From NCBI RefSeq assembly GCF_018309085.1, contig NZ_CP070502.1, forward strand, positions 1,302,001 through 1,366,000: a stretch of 64,000 bases of DNA. Reading direction: 5' to 3'. Origin of the DNA: Sporosarcina sp. Marseille-Q4063 (GTDB lineage Bacteria > Bacillota > Bacilli > Bacillales_A > Planococcaceae). Positions 48,456 to 57,698 of this stretch are shown here, piece by piece. The notes beneath the pieces were generated by a model. The model was not told the DNA's origin and made no database searches. It was given only the letters and a program-made list of their open reading frames with translations. Position numbers and translations under genes: made by a program. Each line of letters begins with the position of its first letter. The stretch's first letter is position 1.

Positions 48456-49390
48456 TAACTATTAGCCCCCTTATTTGCCAGTTTTATCCGTGGATCAATC
48501 CACCCGTAAATAAGATCGACTATCAAAATGGATATGAGTAACAGAACACTAAAAAATACAGTAGTGCCCATAATAACGGTATAATCACGATTTGTTACAC
48601 TTTCAACAAACTCTCGACCCAAACCTGGAATACCGAATATTTTTTCGATAATGAAACTACCGGTTAATATGCCGGCTACCAATGGTCCCATGTAGGATAC
48701 GACCGGTAAAATTGCATTTCGAAGTCCATGTTTATAAATGACTACGCGTTCCGATAATCCTTTTGATTTTGCTGTTTTGATATAATCTGCGTTTAAGACC
48801 TCTAGCATACTAGACCGCATTAACCTGGCAATAAATGCAAGCGGTGTTGTCGCAAGGGCAAATGCCGGTAATATTGTATGAGCAAAAGACTCGAATCTAG
48901 CAGTTGGCAGCAAGGACAATTGCATTGCAAATATGTATTGCAGGATAGTCGCCATGACGAAACTCGGGACAGAAATTCCCATTATCGCGATCACCATGAC
49001 GGTATAATCGCTCGTCTTATTATGTCTAATTGCAGCTATCGTTCCAAACAACACACCGAAAGCCAAGGCGATAAAAATGGCTTCTAGCCCTAGAACTAAA
49101 GAATAAGGAAAACTTCTTTTAATAATATCCGTAACTTGTTGTCCTTCATATTTAAATGAAGGGCCAAAATCAAATTTGGCAGCGCTGATCAAATAATCAA
49201 AGTACTGTTCATGTATCGGGTCATTTAATCCGTATGCTTCCAGCATTTGTCGTTCGATTGCTGGAGAAGTTTTTCGTTCGGATGTAAAAGGCCCACTCGG
49301 TGCTAATTTCATTAATCCAAATGTGATTGTGATAATAAACAATAAGGATATAAGAATATAACCGATCCGTTTAAGCAAATATCTAGCCAA
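48455..49390 (-). CDS. oppB: Oligopeptide ABC transporter permease OppB
   Basis: A 311-residue permease with about six helices. The coupling loop is [23 protein letters not shown] start with GGAGGTG 7 nt upstream. A hairpin lies between it and oppA, which would lower its expression relative to the binding protein. Confidence 0.93.
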   Translation of the reverse strand: MARYLLKRIGYILISLLFIITITFGLMKLAPSGPFTSERKTSPAIERQMLEAYGLNDPIHEQYFDYLISAAKFDFGPSFKYEGQQVTDIIKRSFPYSLVLGLEAIFIALAFGVLFGTIAAIRHNKTSDYTVMVIAIMGISVPSFVMATILQYIFAMQLSLLPTARFESFAHTILPAFALATTPLAFIARLMRSSMLEVLNADYIKTAKSKGLSERVVIYKHGLRNAILPVVSYMGPLVAGILTGSFIIEKIFGIPGLGREFVESVTNRDYTVIMGTTVFFSVLLLISILIVDLIYGWIDPRIKLANKGANS

Positions 49391-49443
49391 GTGATAACAC
49401 CTCCGTAATCCTGTGGATAAAGTACATATTCCTTCTTTTGAAT

Positions 49444-49474
49444 GAAAAATAGGGGTGAAAACAAATCACCCCTA
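49444..49474 (-). terminator. Intra-operon hairpin between oppA and oppB
   Basis: TAGGGGTGA pairs with TCACCCCTA across a 7-nt loop, followed by TTTTTCATT on the reverse strand. Probably a partial terminator that makes OppA more abundant than the permease genes. Confidence 0.7.
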
Positions 49475-49508
49475 TGAAACCTATAACGATCATGAGTGGT
49501 ATTACGAT

Positions 49509-51155
49509 TTACTCTTCTTCAATATAGCCCCATTTGTATTGAACGAGACCAAGTGGTGATACTTCAACATTTTTAACTTTTTCTTTATTCGTCCAGACGT
49601 TTGTATAGAAGTAAACTGGCGCTAATGGAAGTTCATCCATAAAGATATCTTCTGCTTTACGTAATAAGTCTTCACGTGCCTTAGCGTCTGTCTCAGTTCT
49701 TGATTCTTTCAACAAACCTTGATATTCTGCATTTTCCCAGTTTGTATAGTTGTTTCCACCTTTTGTTTCAAAAATTTCCAAGAAGTTGATGGCGTCGTTA
49801 AAATCGGCAAGCCAGCCCATACGTCCGACTTGGAAATCGCCTGCGCCCATGGAGTCAAGATAGACACCCCACTCTTCATTATGAAGTTCAACATTGATAT
49901 CCAAATTCTTTTTCCACATATCTTGAACTGCTTGTGCAATAGATGCATGTGCTTCACTTGTGTTATAAGAAAGTTTAATCGTTGGCATCTCGCTTAACCC
50001 TAATTCTTCTAATCCTTTTTCCATCAGTTTTTTCGCTTCTTCGATGTCATTATCTTTAAAGTAACCTTCTGCATTTTCTTCAAATATCGAAGGCGGAACC
50101 AATGCCATTGCCGGCGCTTGCTCGGCTTGTGTAATATTGTCTACAATTCCTTGGCGATTCATCGCCATTGCGAATGCTTTACGAATATTGACGTTGTTAA
50201 ATGGTTCTGCTTCTGTGTTAAACGCGTAGTAATAAACGCCCGCAAGCGGGGAAATGTTTAATACTTCGTCTTTTTTGTATGCAGGTATTGCTGCCAACGG
50301 AATTGAGTCTGTTGGAGAACCGAGCCAATCCAATTCGCCTCTGTCATACATTTGTTTCGCTGTATTTTCATCTTCAATCATAACCATCGTGATTGTTTCT
50401 AACTTAACTGTATCTGCATCCCAATATTCAGGATTTTTCTTTAAAACAATTTCATCTTTATGTTTCCAAGATTCCATAAGGAATGGACCATTTGTTACGT
50501 AGTTTTCGGATTGGTCCTGAGCCCAGTCAGGATTTGCTTCTACTACACTCGCATTGACAGGAAAGAACGTATAAAACGCTGTCAATTCAAGGAAATAAGC
50601 TGTTGCTTGTTCCAACTCTACAACCAATGTTTGATCATCCTCAGCTGTAACCGCCACATCATCTAAGGACCCGCCATTTTCTTTCGCATCTTGAGCACCT
50701 TTAATCATATATAATTGATATGCATAGTCCGTGTCCACGTTAGCTGGGTCAAGTACCCATTTCCAAGCGTATTCAAAGTCTTTTGCAGTAACAGCATCTC
50801 CGTTAGACCATTTTGCGCCTTCCCGGATTTTGAACGTGTATGTTAATCCGTCATCAGACATTTCGTGACTTTCTGCCATGGCCTCTTCTACTTTACCTTC
50901 TTGGTTTACACGCATTAAACCTTCAAACGTCTGGTTTAATACCGCCCCTGATGTAGTATCCGTCGCTAAAGATGGATTTAATGAAGGCGGTTCTGATTTG
51001 ATGTTTACATTCAACGTTTGATCCGCCGCTAGCTTACCTGTCCCTTTATCACCCGTTTCCCCAGTTTTCCCGGCATTATCATCACCACAAGCTGCTAAAA
51101 TCATACTCATCGTTAATGCCAAAATTAGTAGTATTGACCACTTTTTAAAACTCAT
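49509..51155 (-). CDS. oppA: Oligopeptide-binding lipoprotein OppA
   Basis: A 548-residue substrate-binding lipoprotein (family 5 SBP). The signal peptide ends at lipobox LAAC with Cys23. A Gly/Thr/Asp/Lys linker is followed by the domain with LNPSLATDTTSGAVLNQTFE and FEYAWKWVLDP segments. It captures peptides outside the cell for OppBCDF. The cre box upstream suggests carbon catabolite control. Confidence 0.95.
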   Translation of the reverse strand: MSFKKWSILLILALTMSMILAACGDDNAGKTGETGDKGTGKLAADQTLNVNIKSEPPSLNPSLATDTTSGAVLNQTFEGLMRVNQEGKVEEAMAESHEMSDDGLTYTFKIREGAKWSNGDAVTAKDFEYAWKWVLDPANVDTDYAYQLYMIKGAQDAKENGGSLDDVAVTAEDDQTLVVELEQATAYFLELTAFYTFFPVNASVVEANPDWAQDQSENYVTNGPFLMESWKHKDEIVLKKNPEYWDADTVKLETITMVMIEDENTAKQMYDRGELDWLGSPTDSIPLAAIPAYKKDEVLNISPLAGVYYYAFNTEAEPFNNVNIRKAFAMAMNRQGIVDNITQAEQAPAMALVPPSIFEENAEGYFKDNDIEEAKKLMEKGLEELGLSEMPTIKLSYNTSEAHASIAQAVQDMWKKNLDINVELHNEEWGVYLDSMGAGDFQVGRMGWLADFNDAINFLEIFETKGGNNYTNWENAEYQGLLKESRTETDAKAREDLLRKAEDIFMDELPLAPVYFYTNVWTNKEKVKNVEVSPLGLVQYKWGYIEEE

Positions 51156-51189
51156 ATTCTATTCCCCCTCCAACTTTTATCCGATATGT

Positions 51190-51203
51190 TGAAAGCGCTC
51201 TCA
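51190..51203. promoter_or_regulatory. cre box (CcpA site) upstream of oppA
   Basis: TGAAAGCGCTCTCA agrees at every defined position with the consensus TGWAANCGNTNWCA, and the palindrome extends to TGTTGA...TCAACA. It is 35-48 nt upstream of the oppA start and downstream of a TATACT-like -10, a position that fits repression. Confidence 0.8.
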
Positions 51204-51308
51204 ACACACCTTGTAGCTAAGTATACTATTAATGATTGAATATTCCTACCCCGAATTAATAAAAGTCATAGAAAAATAAGAATAGTACTATTTTAATATA
51301 TTAGATAC

Positions 51309-51356
51309 AGAAAAGAAAAACGCTACCAGCCTTCACTGGTAGCGTTTCTTTTCTAG
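51309..51356 (-). terminator. Terminator of metNIQ
   Basis: AACGCTACCAG pairs with CTGGTAGCGTT (loop of 6), in an extended AGAAAAG/CTTTTCT stem with a T-rich exit. Confidence 0.92.
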
Positions 51357-51363
51357 ATTATTA

Positions 51364-52206
51364 TTATTTTACCGGAACGACTGAACCTTCCCATTCTTCT
51401 AAAATGAAGTCTTGGATTTCTTCCGATTTCAGTGCTTCGATTAATGCTTTTATTTCAGCATTATCTTCATCGCCTTTGCGAACAGCAATCACATTCACGT
51501 ATGGTGAATCCGATTCTTCTAGCGCGATTGAATCTTCAAGCGGATTGAGTCCTGCGTCAATGGCATAGTTTGAGTTAATCAGCACTGCATCGCCTTCATC
51601 ATTGTTGTAAAGTTGCGGCAATAATGCGGCCTCATAGTCTGCTTCGAACTTGATGTTTTTTGGATTGTCGACAATATCTTTTACTTCTGCAGTCGTTTTC
51701 TCAACGTCCTCATCTAGCTTGATAAGCCCTTGCGCCTCAAGCATTGCAAGTACACGTCCATGATCGGCAATGGAATTACTCATCAAGATTGTTGCGCCTT
51801 CTGGAAGTTCGTTAAGAGACTTGTATTTTTTCGAATAGACACCGATTGGTTCAATATGAATTTCACCCGCATTCACGAAATCATAGCCATGATCTTTCAT
51901 CGAAGATTCAAGGTATGGTATATGTTGGAAGTAGTTCGCGTCAATTTCACCAGAGTCCAAGTCTGTGTTCGGCAAGATGTAATCCGTGTATTGTTCAATG
52001 ACGAGATCAATGCCTTCTTCTTTCAACAACGGCTTCACTTTTTCCAAAATAATTGCATGCGGTATATTCGAAGCACCGATAACTAATTCTTTTTGGGCGT
52101 TGTCGCCACTACTTGCATTGTCTTTGTTACCTTCATTTTTCGTGCCGCAAGCCACTAAAGTAAGTACTAGTACCGCTAATAAGATTGCTGATAATACTTT
52201 TTTCAT
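51364..52206 (-). CDS. metQ: Methionine-binding lipoprotein MetQ
   Basis: A 280-residue NlpA-family lipoprotein binding D/L-methionine for MetNI. Lipobox LVAC with Cys20, then a Ser/Asn/Asp-rich linker and the binding domain (DANYFQHIPYLESSMKDHGY, NSNYAIDAGLNPLEDSIALE). Third gene of the SAM-riboswitch operon, 68 nt after metI. Confidence 0.95.
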   Translation of the reverse strand: MKKVLSAILLAVLVLTLVACGTKNEGNKDNASSGDNAQKELVIGASNIPHAIILEKVKPLLKEEGIDLVIEQYTDYILPNTDLDSGEIDANYFQHIPYLESSMKDHGYDFVNAGEIHIEPIGVYSKKYKSLNELPEGATILMSNSIADHGRVLAMLEAQGLIKLDEDVEKTTAEVKDIVDNPKNIKFEADYEAALLPQLYNNDEGDAVLINSNYAIDAGLNPLEDSIALEESDSPYVNVIAVRKGDEDNAEIKALIEALKSEEIQDFILEEWEGSVVPVK

Positions 52207-52274
52207 TGTGTAAACTCCTCTTTTCTATGATGTATATATGGTTGACAGGCAAAGCCCGGTATTCCTTACTAACC

Positions 52275-52943
52275 TTATCTTTTATCAAACTTTCTAACAG
52301 CAAAATCTCCGATAAACTGGATGATGAACACGACGATTAAAATAAGAATGGTTGCCATTAGCGTAACGTCTTCACGGCTTCGTTGGAATCCATCCAAAAA
52401 GGCTAGCGTCCCAAGTCCCCCGGCCCCGATAACTCCCGCCATTGCCGTGTATCCGACGAGCGCGATGGCGGTAACGGTAATTCCAGAGATTAGGGCAGGC
52501 ATGGATTCTGGCAATAAAACCTTAAATATAATCGTAGATGTTTTTGCGCCCATCGATTTTGCAGCTTCAATGACGCCTTTATCGATTTCCTGCAACGCAA
52601 TTAAAACCATTCGACCATAAAATGGTGCAGCCCCTATAATTAATGCAGGTAAAGCTGCTTCAGGCCCGCGTATCGTCCCAAGAAGCAGTTTCGTAAACGG
52701 GATGAGTAGAATAATTAAAATGATAAACGGGATTGACCGGAATATATTGACGAATGCCCCCGAAATCGTATAAATCAGCTTATTCGACCATAATTGACCT
52801 GGTCCTGAAAGAAATAACAATACGCCTAACGCCAACCCAATGACAAATGTGAACACCGTTGACATCGCTGTCATATAAAGCGTTTCTAAAGTCGCACCCC
52901 ACATCTTAGCCCAGTCAACATGCGGAAACAGGTTTTCAATCAT
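52275..52943 (-). CDS. metI: Methionine ABC transporter permease MetI
   Basis: A 222-residue permease with about five helices. The EAA loop is GVIEAAKSMGAKTSTIIFKV. I use ATG 52943, preceded by GGAGGTGG; the longer frame would include the ribosome site. It overlaps metN by 8 nt. Confidence 0.94.
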   Translation of the reverse strand: MIENLFPHVDWAKMWGATLETLYMTAMSTVFTFVIGLALGVLLFLSGPGQLWSNKLIYTISGAFVNIFRSIPFIILIILLIPFTKLLLGTIRGPEAALPALIIGAAPFYGRMVLIALQEIDKGVIEAAKSMGAKTSTIIFKVLLPESMPALISGITVTAIALVGYTAMAGVIGAGGLGTLAFLDGFQRSREDVTLMATILILIVVFIIQFIGDFAVRKFDKR

Positions 52944-53961
52944 TACCGACCACCTCCGTCCGGACATCTTGTTCATTCAGATAATGGATTGCTTCTTGAA
53001 TAATCGATTCTTCTCCGACTAATTGAAGAATGAGCGTGCCGTATGCACCATCATGCATTTGGGCGATATTCCCTTGCACAATATTTACGTCAATCATGAA
53101 TTTTCGGATCATGCTCGTAATAACCGGTTGTCCAGTTCGTTCACCTACAAAAACAAGTTTTATAAGCGTTCCTGATGGAAATTCTTTTTTAATATGTTCC
53201 ATCGCCTCAATTGTTTCTGCTGGTTCCGTCACTTGCGATAAGAAACGTTTCGTAATCGGCTCCTGTGGCGATTGGAATACCTCAAGAACATTTCCCATTT
53301 CGACTACTTTACCTTCTTCCATCACTGCAACCCGGTGGCAAATCTTCCGGATGACATGCATTTCATGTGTAATGAGTACAATCGTCAGCCCAAGTCGCTC
53401 ATTGATGTCAGTTAGGAGATCGAGAATTGAATCAGTCGTTTCTGGATCAAGTGCAGATGTCGCTTCATCACAAAGCAATACTTCAGGATCATTAGCAAGT
53501 GCACGTGCAATACCGACCCGTTGCTTTTGTCCACCCGATAATTCAGATGGGTATGCATTCTCCCGCCCTTTTAAGCCAACTAGCTCGATTAGTTCGGCAA
53601 CTTTAAGGTCGCGTTCCACTTTAGAGATATTTGCGATTTCAAGTGGAAAAGCAATATTGTCTTTAACGGTTCTTGACCACAGCAGATTAAAGTGTTGGAA
53701 AATCATGCTTACTTTTTGCCTGGCTTTCCGTAATTGTTGTCCTTTAATGGATGAGATTTCTAAACCGCCAATTGTGATTGCGCCGCTTGTCGGCATCTCT
53801 AGTCCGTTTAAGAGTCGAATGAGGGTACTCTTTCCTGCACCGCTATAGCCGATAACACCGAAGATTTCCCCTTCGGCAATATCAAAGGTGACGCTGTCTA
53901 CGGCGACTATACTATTTGAACCTTCACCGAAGACCTTGTTGACATCTTTTAAATGAATCAT
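52936..53961 (-). CDS. metN: Methionine ABC transporter ATPase MetN
   Basis: A 341-residue ATPase with Walker A GYSGAGKSTLIRLLNGL, signature ELSGGQKQRVGIARAL, Walker B LLCDEATSALDPETT and a C-terminal NIL regulatory domain (about 260-341) that binds methionine in this family. ATG 53961 follows AGGTGGAG. The transcript begins with a SAM-I riboswitch. Confidence 0.95.
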   Translation of the reverse strand: MIHLKDVNKVFGEGSNSIVAVDSVTFDIAEGEIFGVIGYSGAGKSTLIRLLNGLEMPTSGAITIGGLEISSIKGQQLRKARQKVSMIFQHFNLLWSRTVKDNIAFPLEIANISKVERDLKVAELIELVGLKGRENAYPSELSGGQKQRVGIARALANDPEVLLCDEATSALDPETTDSILDLLTDINERLGLTIVLITHEMHVIRKICHRVAVMEEGKVVEMGNVLEVFQSPQEPITKRFLSQVTEPAETIEAMEHIKKEFPSGTLIKLVFVGERTGQPVITSMIRKFMIDVNIVQGNIAQMHDGAYGTLILQLVGEESIIQEAIHYLNEQDVRTEVVGND

Positions 53962-53983
53962 TTTTCTCCACCTCAATAAATAA

Positions 53984-54016
53984 TAAAAAGCCTTGCTGCT
54001 AGATGCAGAAAGGCTT
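53984..54016 (-). terminator. Leader terminator of the SAM riboswitch
   Basis: AAGCCTT pairs with AAGGCTT with a GCTGC/GCAGC-like inner stem, followed by TTTTTATTA on the reverse strand, 40-50 nt before metN. Confidence 0.88.
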
Positions 54017-54044
54017 CAACGTTTGAAATAAGCGTTTGTCCAAT

Positions 54045-54155
54045 CTCTCATCTTCCAAAGCGTAATGCTTTGTGTGATTTGGCACCAGTTCACAGATGTG
54101 ATGGTTGCCGGGCTTCATAGGGCACTTCCCTCCGCCGCTCTTTATAAGAGTGATT
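54045..54155 (-). ncRNA. SAM-I riboswitch (S box)
   Basis: Conserved pieces in order on the reverse strand: ATCACTCTTATAAAGAG, CGGCGGAGGGAAGTGCCC, TATGAAGCCCGGCAACC, GGTGCCAAATC and GATGAGAG pairing with CTCTTAT at the P1 stem. Controls metNIQ by termination when SAM is high. Confidence 0.96.
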
Positions 54156-54181
54156 TGATTATAAAATTACTATAAGAGTAA

Positions 54182-54211
54182 ATTTATCATAAACGCCTTG
54201 GATATGTCAAC
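54182..54211 (-). promoter_or_regulatory. SigA promoter of metNIQ
   Basis: Perfect TTGACA, 18 nt, TAAATT with a TGA extension. It ends about 27 nt before the riboswitch and overlaps the yusE stop codon. Confidence 0.7.
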
Positions 54212-54506
54212 TTATTTTCATTAGAAGATCAGGGACTGATTTAAACGCATAAATCTTTTCCTGAAGAACACCTTGTTTTGAAATAAGGAGACATGGCACA
54301 CTTTCAATTTGATAGTCGATTGCCAAATCCTCGATATAATTCAAATCCGCTTTTCCAATCGGTATATTAGGCTTCATGACGGAAATTACATTCATCATTT
54401 TCGAAGCGACTGCGCAAGTTCCGCATATCGGCGTATATAAATAAAATACCGCAATATCCGATTCACTAGACTTTCTTTCCCATACTTCCCTTGTCCATAT
54501 ATCCAT
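54207..54506 (-). CDS. yusE: Thioredoxin-like protein YusE
   Basis: A 99-residue thioredoxin-fold protein with CxxC in YTPICGTCAVASK (about 27-36) and the cis-Pro loop ESVPCLLISKQG. A thiol-disulfide role is expected. The start at ATG 54506, after AAGAAGGTAG, is preferred over a 69-residue longer reading that runs through yusF in another frame. It lies 13 nt after yusF, as in B. subtilis. Confidence 0.88.
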   Translation of the reverse strand: MDIWTREVWERKSSESDIAVFYLYTPICGTCAVASKMMNVISVMKPNIPIGKADLNYIEDLAIDYQIESVPCLLISKQGVLQEKIYAFKSVPDLLMKIS

Positions 54507-54519
54507 TGTATCTACCTTC

Positions 54520-54861
54520 TTATAATAAAAATTCAGCGTGAACTTCAAAATGGGCTGCCTGAAGAACTGTCGCCAATACGTTATAGGGTGTTGTTTCGAC
54601 TTCTTTATATACTTTTTCTGTGTAAAGATGAATTGCCAACGGATACGCTCTTTTGAAAAGTGCCCGAGTTTTTTCACCATCTTCATCCGCATCCAAGAAA
54701 ACATACATCTCATGTTGTTCGTAAGGATCCAACAATTCTTCTAAATGGTACGGACTTATCGTACCATGCGTACATATTATTTCAACAGGTTCAGCGAGTA
54801 CTCGGCTAACTCTTATTCGATCTGATTTACCTTCTACAATAAGCACTTTTTCAAATTGCAT
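54520..54861 (-). CDS. yusF: Toprim-domain protein YusF
   Basis: A 113-residue Toprim protein: KVLIVEGKSDRIRVSRVL holds the catalytic Glu, FLDADEDGEKTRALF the DxD motif. Similar small Toprim proteins relate to RNase M5 and primases; whether it cuts nucleic acid is unknown. Cytoplasmic; paired with yusE. Confidence 0.88.
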   Translation of the reverse strand: MQFEKVLIVEGKSDRIRVSRVLAEPVEIICTHGTISPYHLEELLDPYEQHEMYVFLDADEDGEKTRALFKRAYPLAIHLYTEKVYKEVETTPYNVLATVLQAAHFEVHAEFLL

Positions 54862-54898
54862 AGTGAATTGACTCCTTTACCGATATTCATCTTTAGAC

Positions 54899-54926
54899 AG
54901 AAAAAACGCCGAATAATTCTCGGCGT
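54899..54926 (-). terminator. Terminator of gcvH
   Basis: ACGCCGA (54906-54912) pairs with TCGGCGT (54920-54926); TTTTTTCTG follows on the reverse strand. Confidence 0.9.
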
Positions 54927-54939
54927 CCCATGTCGATTA

Positions 54940-55320
54940 TTACTCGATTGTCATTTTGTCATAGTCTTCAGCTGACATAAGTGCATCCAACTCGGATACA
55001 TTAGATGGTTCAACAACAATCATCCACGCTTGTTCGTATGGAGATTCGTTAACAAACTCTGGGCTATCTTCTAGCTCTTCGTTCACTTCAACTACTTTTC
55101 CGCTAATAGGCGCATATAACTCGGAAACTGTTTTAACTGATTCAACGCTACCGAAAGGCTCGTCCGCAGTTATTTCGTCGCCAACTTCAGGTAATTCAAC
55201 GAAAACAATGTCGCCTAGTTCAGACTGCGCGAAGTGTGTGATTCCAATACGGTACTTACCGTCTTCATCTTTTACCCACTCATGTTCTTCTGAATACTTT
55301 AATTCCTTTGGTGTGTTCAT
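54940..55320 (-). CDS. gcvH: Glycine cleavage system H protein
   Basis: A 126-residue lipoyl carrier. The lipoylated Lys63 is in [14 protein letters not shown]. It shuttles the aminomethyl group in glycine cleavage and, in Bacillus, donates lipoyl groups to other enzymes. Its partner lipA is in this window. ATG 55320 lies 8 nt after GGAGG; the longer reading spans that site. No gcvP or gcvT is nearby, as in B. subtilis. Confidence 0.96.
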   Translation of the reverse strand: MNTPKELKYSEEHEWVKDEDGKYRIGITHFAQSELGDIVFVELPEVGDEITADEPFGSVESVKTVSELYAPISGKVVEVNEELEDSPEFVNESPYEQAWMIVVEPSNVSELDALMSAEDYDKMTIE

Positions 55321-55397
55321 AATCATAGCCTCCAAAATAGTTATTCTTTCAATCTAATATTGCCATAAGCTAGCCTTAAATACAAGGCGAGCAGGCA

Positions 55398-55754
55398 TTA
55401 TCTCCAGACTTTTTCAAACTCTTCTTCCTTGAATCCGACGGTTGTTTTTCCATCGCCATGAACAATCGGTCTTTTGATCAACATGCCGTTTGATGATAGC
55501 AATTTTATTTTTTCATCTTCGGACATTGTCGGTAGTTTGTCTTTTAAGTTAAGCTCTCGATATACTTTTCCGCTCGTATTGAAAAACTTTTTAATGTCCA
55601 GTTCAGATGCGAAAATGATTTTACGAAGTTCTTCCTCGCTCGGCGGGTTTTCCGCGATATTCACTTCTTCAAAGGGTACTTCATATACCTCTAGCGATTT
55701 CTTCGCTTTTCTGCATGTACTGCATTTAGGGTATCCGTAATAGGTCAGATTCAT
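55398..55754 (-). CDS. yusI: ArsC/Spx-like thioredoxin-fold protein YusI
   Basis: A 118-residue protein of the arsenate reductase/Spx family. CxxC is at the start (YGYPKCSTCRKAKKSLE), and the Arg region KRPIVHGDGKTTVGFKEEEF is near the end. It lacks enough features to call an arsenate reductase or an Spx regulator. GGAG lies 11 nt before ATG 55754, a longish spacing. Same place as yusI in B. subtilis. Confidence 0.85.
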   Translation of the reverse strand: MNLTYYGYPKCSTCRKAKKSLEVYEVPFEEVNIAENPPSEEELRKIIFASELDIKKFFNTSGKVYRELNLKDKLPTMSEDEKIKLLSSNGMLIKRPIVHGDGKTTVGFKEEEFEKVWR

Positions 55755-55838
55755 AACAACAACAGCTCCTTCGTTTACCCCATTGTAGCAAAAATTCACC
55801 CAGATACCAAAAAGGCATCTGGGCAACTGCTAAATAAA

Positions 55839-57626
55839 TTAGACGATATATCTTTCTGCATCAATAAGTTTTTCTGAAGCTTCGCGTTTTTTCGCGATAA
55901 TATTGTAAGGATTTGAACGGGTTAATTTGCGAAGCGCAGATAACATCATACGCTGGTTATCGCCTTCAACCGCTGCCAACAAGACTTCTTTGGCGTCTTT
56001 TTCAATTTCGGCAAAAGCTTCTTGACAGAATACTTCCGTGTAAAGGATTTTCTGTTGTTCTTTCTCTTCGCCGTTACGGGCAATTGCTTTTTCCGTACGA
56101 AGAAGTGCCGATTCCATGCCGAATACATTACTTGCAATATCAGCGATGTTGACAAGAATCTCTTGCTCTTGTTCAAGTTTAGTACCGAATCGCTGTGCTG
56201 CAAGACCGGCGACTAACAGTCCGATCTTTTTCGCGTTTTTCACAAGCATTTTCTCTTGTGCAAGTGCTTCGTCGCCGATTTCTTCTGGCATCATCATGAG
56301 AAGTTCTTCTTGAAGGCCTTGCGCTTTTTCAAGTAACGGCAATTCGCCTTTCAATGCTTTTCTCATGAAAGTGCCCGGAACAAGCAAGCGGTTGATTTCG
56401 TTGGTTCCTTCAAAGATTCGGTTAATACGGGAATCGCGGTAAATACGTTCGACTTCGTATTCTGCCATGAAACCATATCCTCCGTGAAGTTGAACGGCTT
56501 CATCAGCGACATAATCTAGTAGTTCTGAACCAACAATTTTGTTAATAGAACATTCAATTGCATACTCTGCGATTGAAGCTGCAATCGCTTTTCCATCTTT
56601 ACGTTCCTCTGCAGTCATGGCACTATTTCGCTCTTCAAAATATCCGATCGTGCGGTAGACCAAACTTTCCGCCGCATAGGTACGAGATGCCATCGTAGCG
56701 AGCTTTTCTTTTGTTAAATTAAATGAAGAAATGGGCGTTTTAAACTGTTTACGACCGTTTGCATATTGAATCGCCAATTGAAGCGTGCGTTTTGAACCGC
56801 CGACTGTGCCCACTCCGAGTTTATAACGGCCGATATTCAAGATGTTAAACGCAATCACATGGCCGCGCCCAACTTCGCCCAATAAGTTTTCTACAGGCAC
56901 TTCTGCATCTTGAAGAATTAACGTCCGCGTAGAAGATGATTTGATCCCCATTTTCTTTTCTTCTGCACCGACAGATACACCTGGGAAGTCTTTTTCAACG
57001 ATGAAAGTTGAGAATTTGTCGCCATCAACTTTTGCATAAACAACGAAAACGTCGGCAAATCCAGCGTTCGTTATCCACTGTTTTTCACCGTTTAAAATGT
57101 AATGCGTCCCCGCGTCATTGAGTTTCGCATTTGCGCTAGCACCCAGTGCATCCGAACCTGAACCCGGTTCAGTTAGCGCGTAGGCCGAGATTTTATCGCC
57201 TGTAACCGAGTTTGGAAGGTACTTTTCCTTTTGTTCTTCCGTGCCAAATAATACGATTGGTAACGTTCCGATGCCGACATGCGCGCCATGCGTGATTGAG
57301 AAACCGCCCGCACGTGACATTTTTTCAGAAATTAACGCTGATGAAATGGCGTCTAAACCGAGTCCGCCGTATTCTTCTGGAACATCAGCCCCGAGAAGGC
57401 CCAAATCACCTGCTTTTTTCAATAAACGTACAGAGTGCTCAAATTCATGGTTTTCTAAATTATCGATGACAGGCACAACTTCATTTAATACATAATCTTC
57501 AGTTGTTTTCGCAATCATTTTCTGCTCTTCTGTAAAATCCTCGGGGGTGAAGACACGATCTGCTTCGATGTCTTCGATAAGGAATGCTCCACCTTTAATT
57601 AAGTTTGCCGTTGTTGATTTAGTCAT
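55839..57626 (-). CDS. fadE: Acyl-CoA dehydrogenase
   Basis: A 595-residue FAD enzyme for the first oxidation in fatty-acid beta-oxidation. Signatures are AYALTEPGSGSDALGASANA, WITNAGFADVFVVYAKV and the C-terminal QLHGGYGFMAEYEVERIYRD (catalytic Glu in EGTNEINRLL). The extra C-terminal part (about 400-595) matches the longer YusJ type. Third gene of fadN-fadA-fadE. Confidence 0.94.
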   Translation of the reverse strand: MTKSTTANLIKGGAFLIEDIEADRVFTPEDFTEEQKMIAKTTEDYVLNEVVPVIDNLENHEFEHSVRLLKKAGDLGLLGADVPEEYGGLGLDAISSALISEKMSRAGGFSITHGAHVGIGTLPIVLFGTEEQKEKYLPNSVTGDKISAYALTEPGSGSDALGASANAKLNDAGTHYILNGEKQWITNAGFADVFVVYAKVDGDKFSTFIVEKDFPGVSVGAEEKKMGIKSSSTRTLILQDAEVPVENLLGEVGRGHVIAFNILNIGRYKLGVGTVGGSKRTLQLAIQYANGRKQFKTPISSFNLTKEKLATMASRTYAAESLVYRTIGYFEERNSAMTAEERKDGKAIAASIAEYAIECSINKIVGSELLDYVADEAVQLHGGYGFMAEYEVERIYRDSRINRIFEGTNEINRLLVPGTFMRKALKGELPLLEKAQGLQEELLMMMPEEIGDEALAQEKMLVKNAKKIGLLVAGLAAQRFGTKLEQEQEILVNIADIASNVFGMESALLRTEKAIARNGEEKEQQKILYTEVFCQEAFAEIEKDAKEVLLAAVEGDNQRMMLSALRKLTRSNPYNIIAKKREASEKLIDAERYIV

Positions 57627-57698
57627 TGTTTGTTCCTCCTTTTAATTAAAACTAAATATCATACTTACTATCTATAGCTATTGAAGTTTCGGTTTTTC

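Noticed and set aside
53030..53848. A 272-residue open frame on the forward strand
   Set aside because: Antisense to metN, whose ATPase motifs are complete; codon content is that of a shadow.
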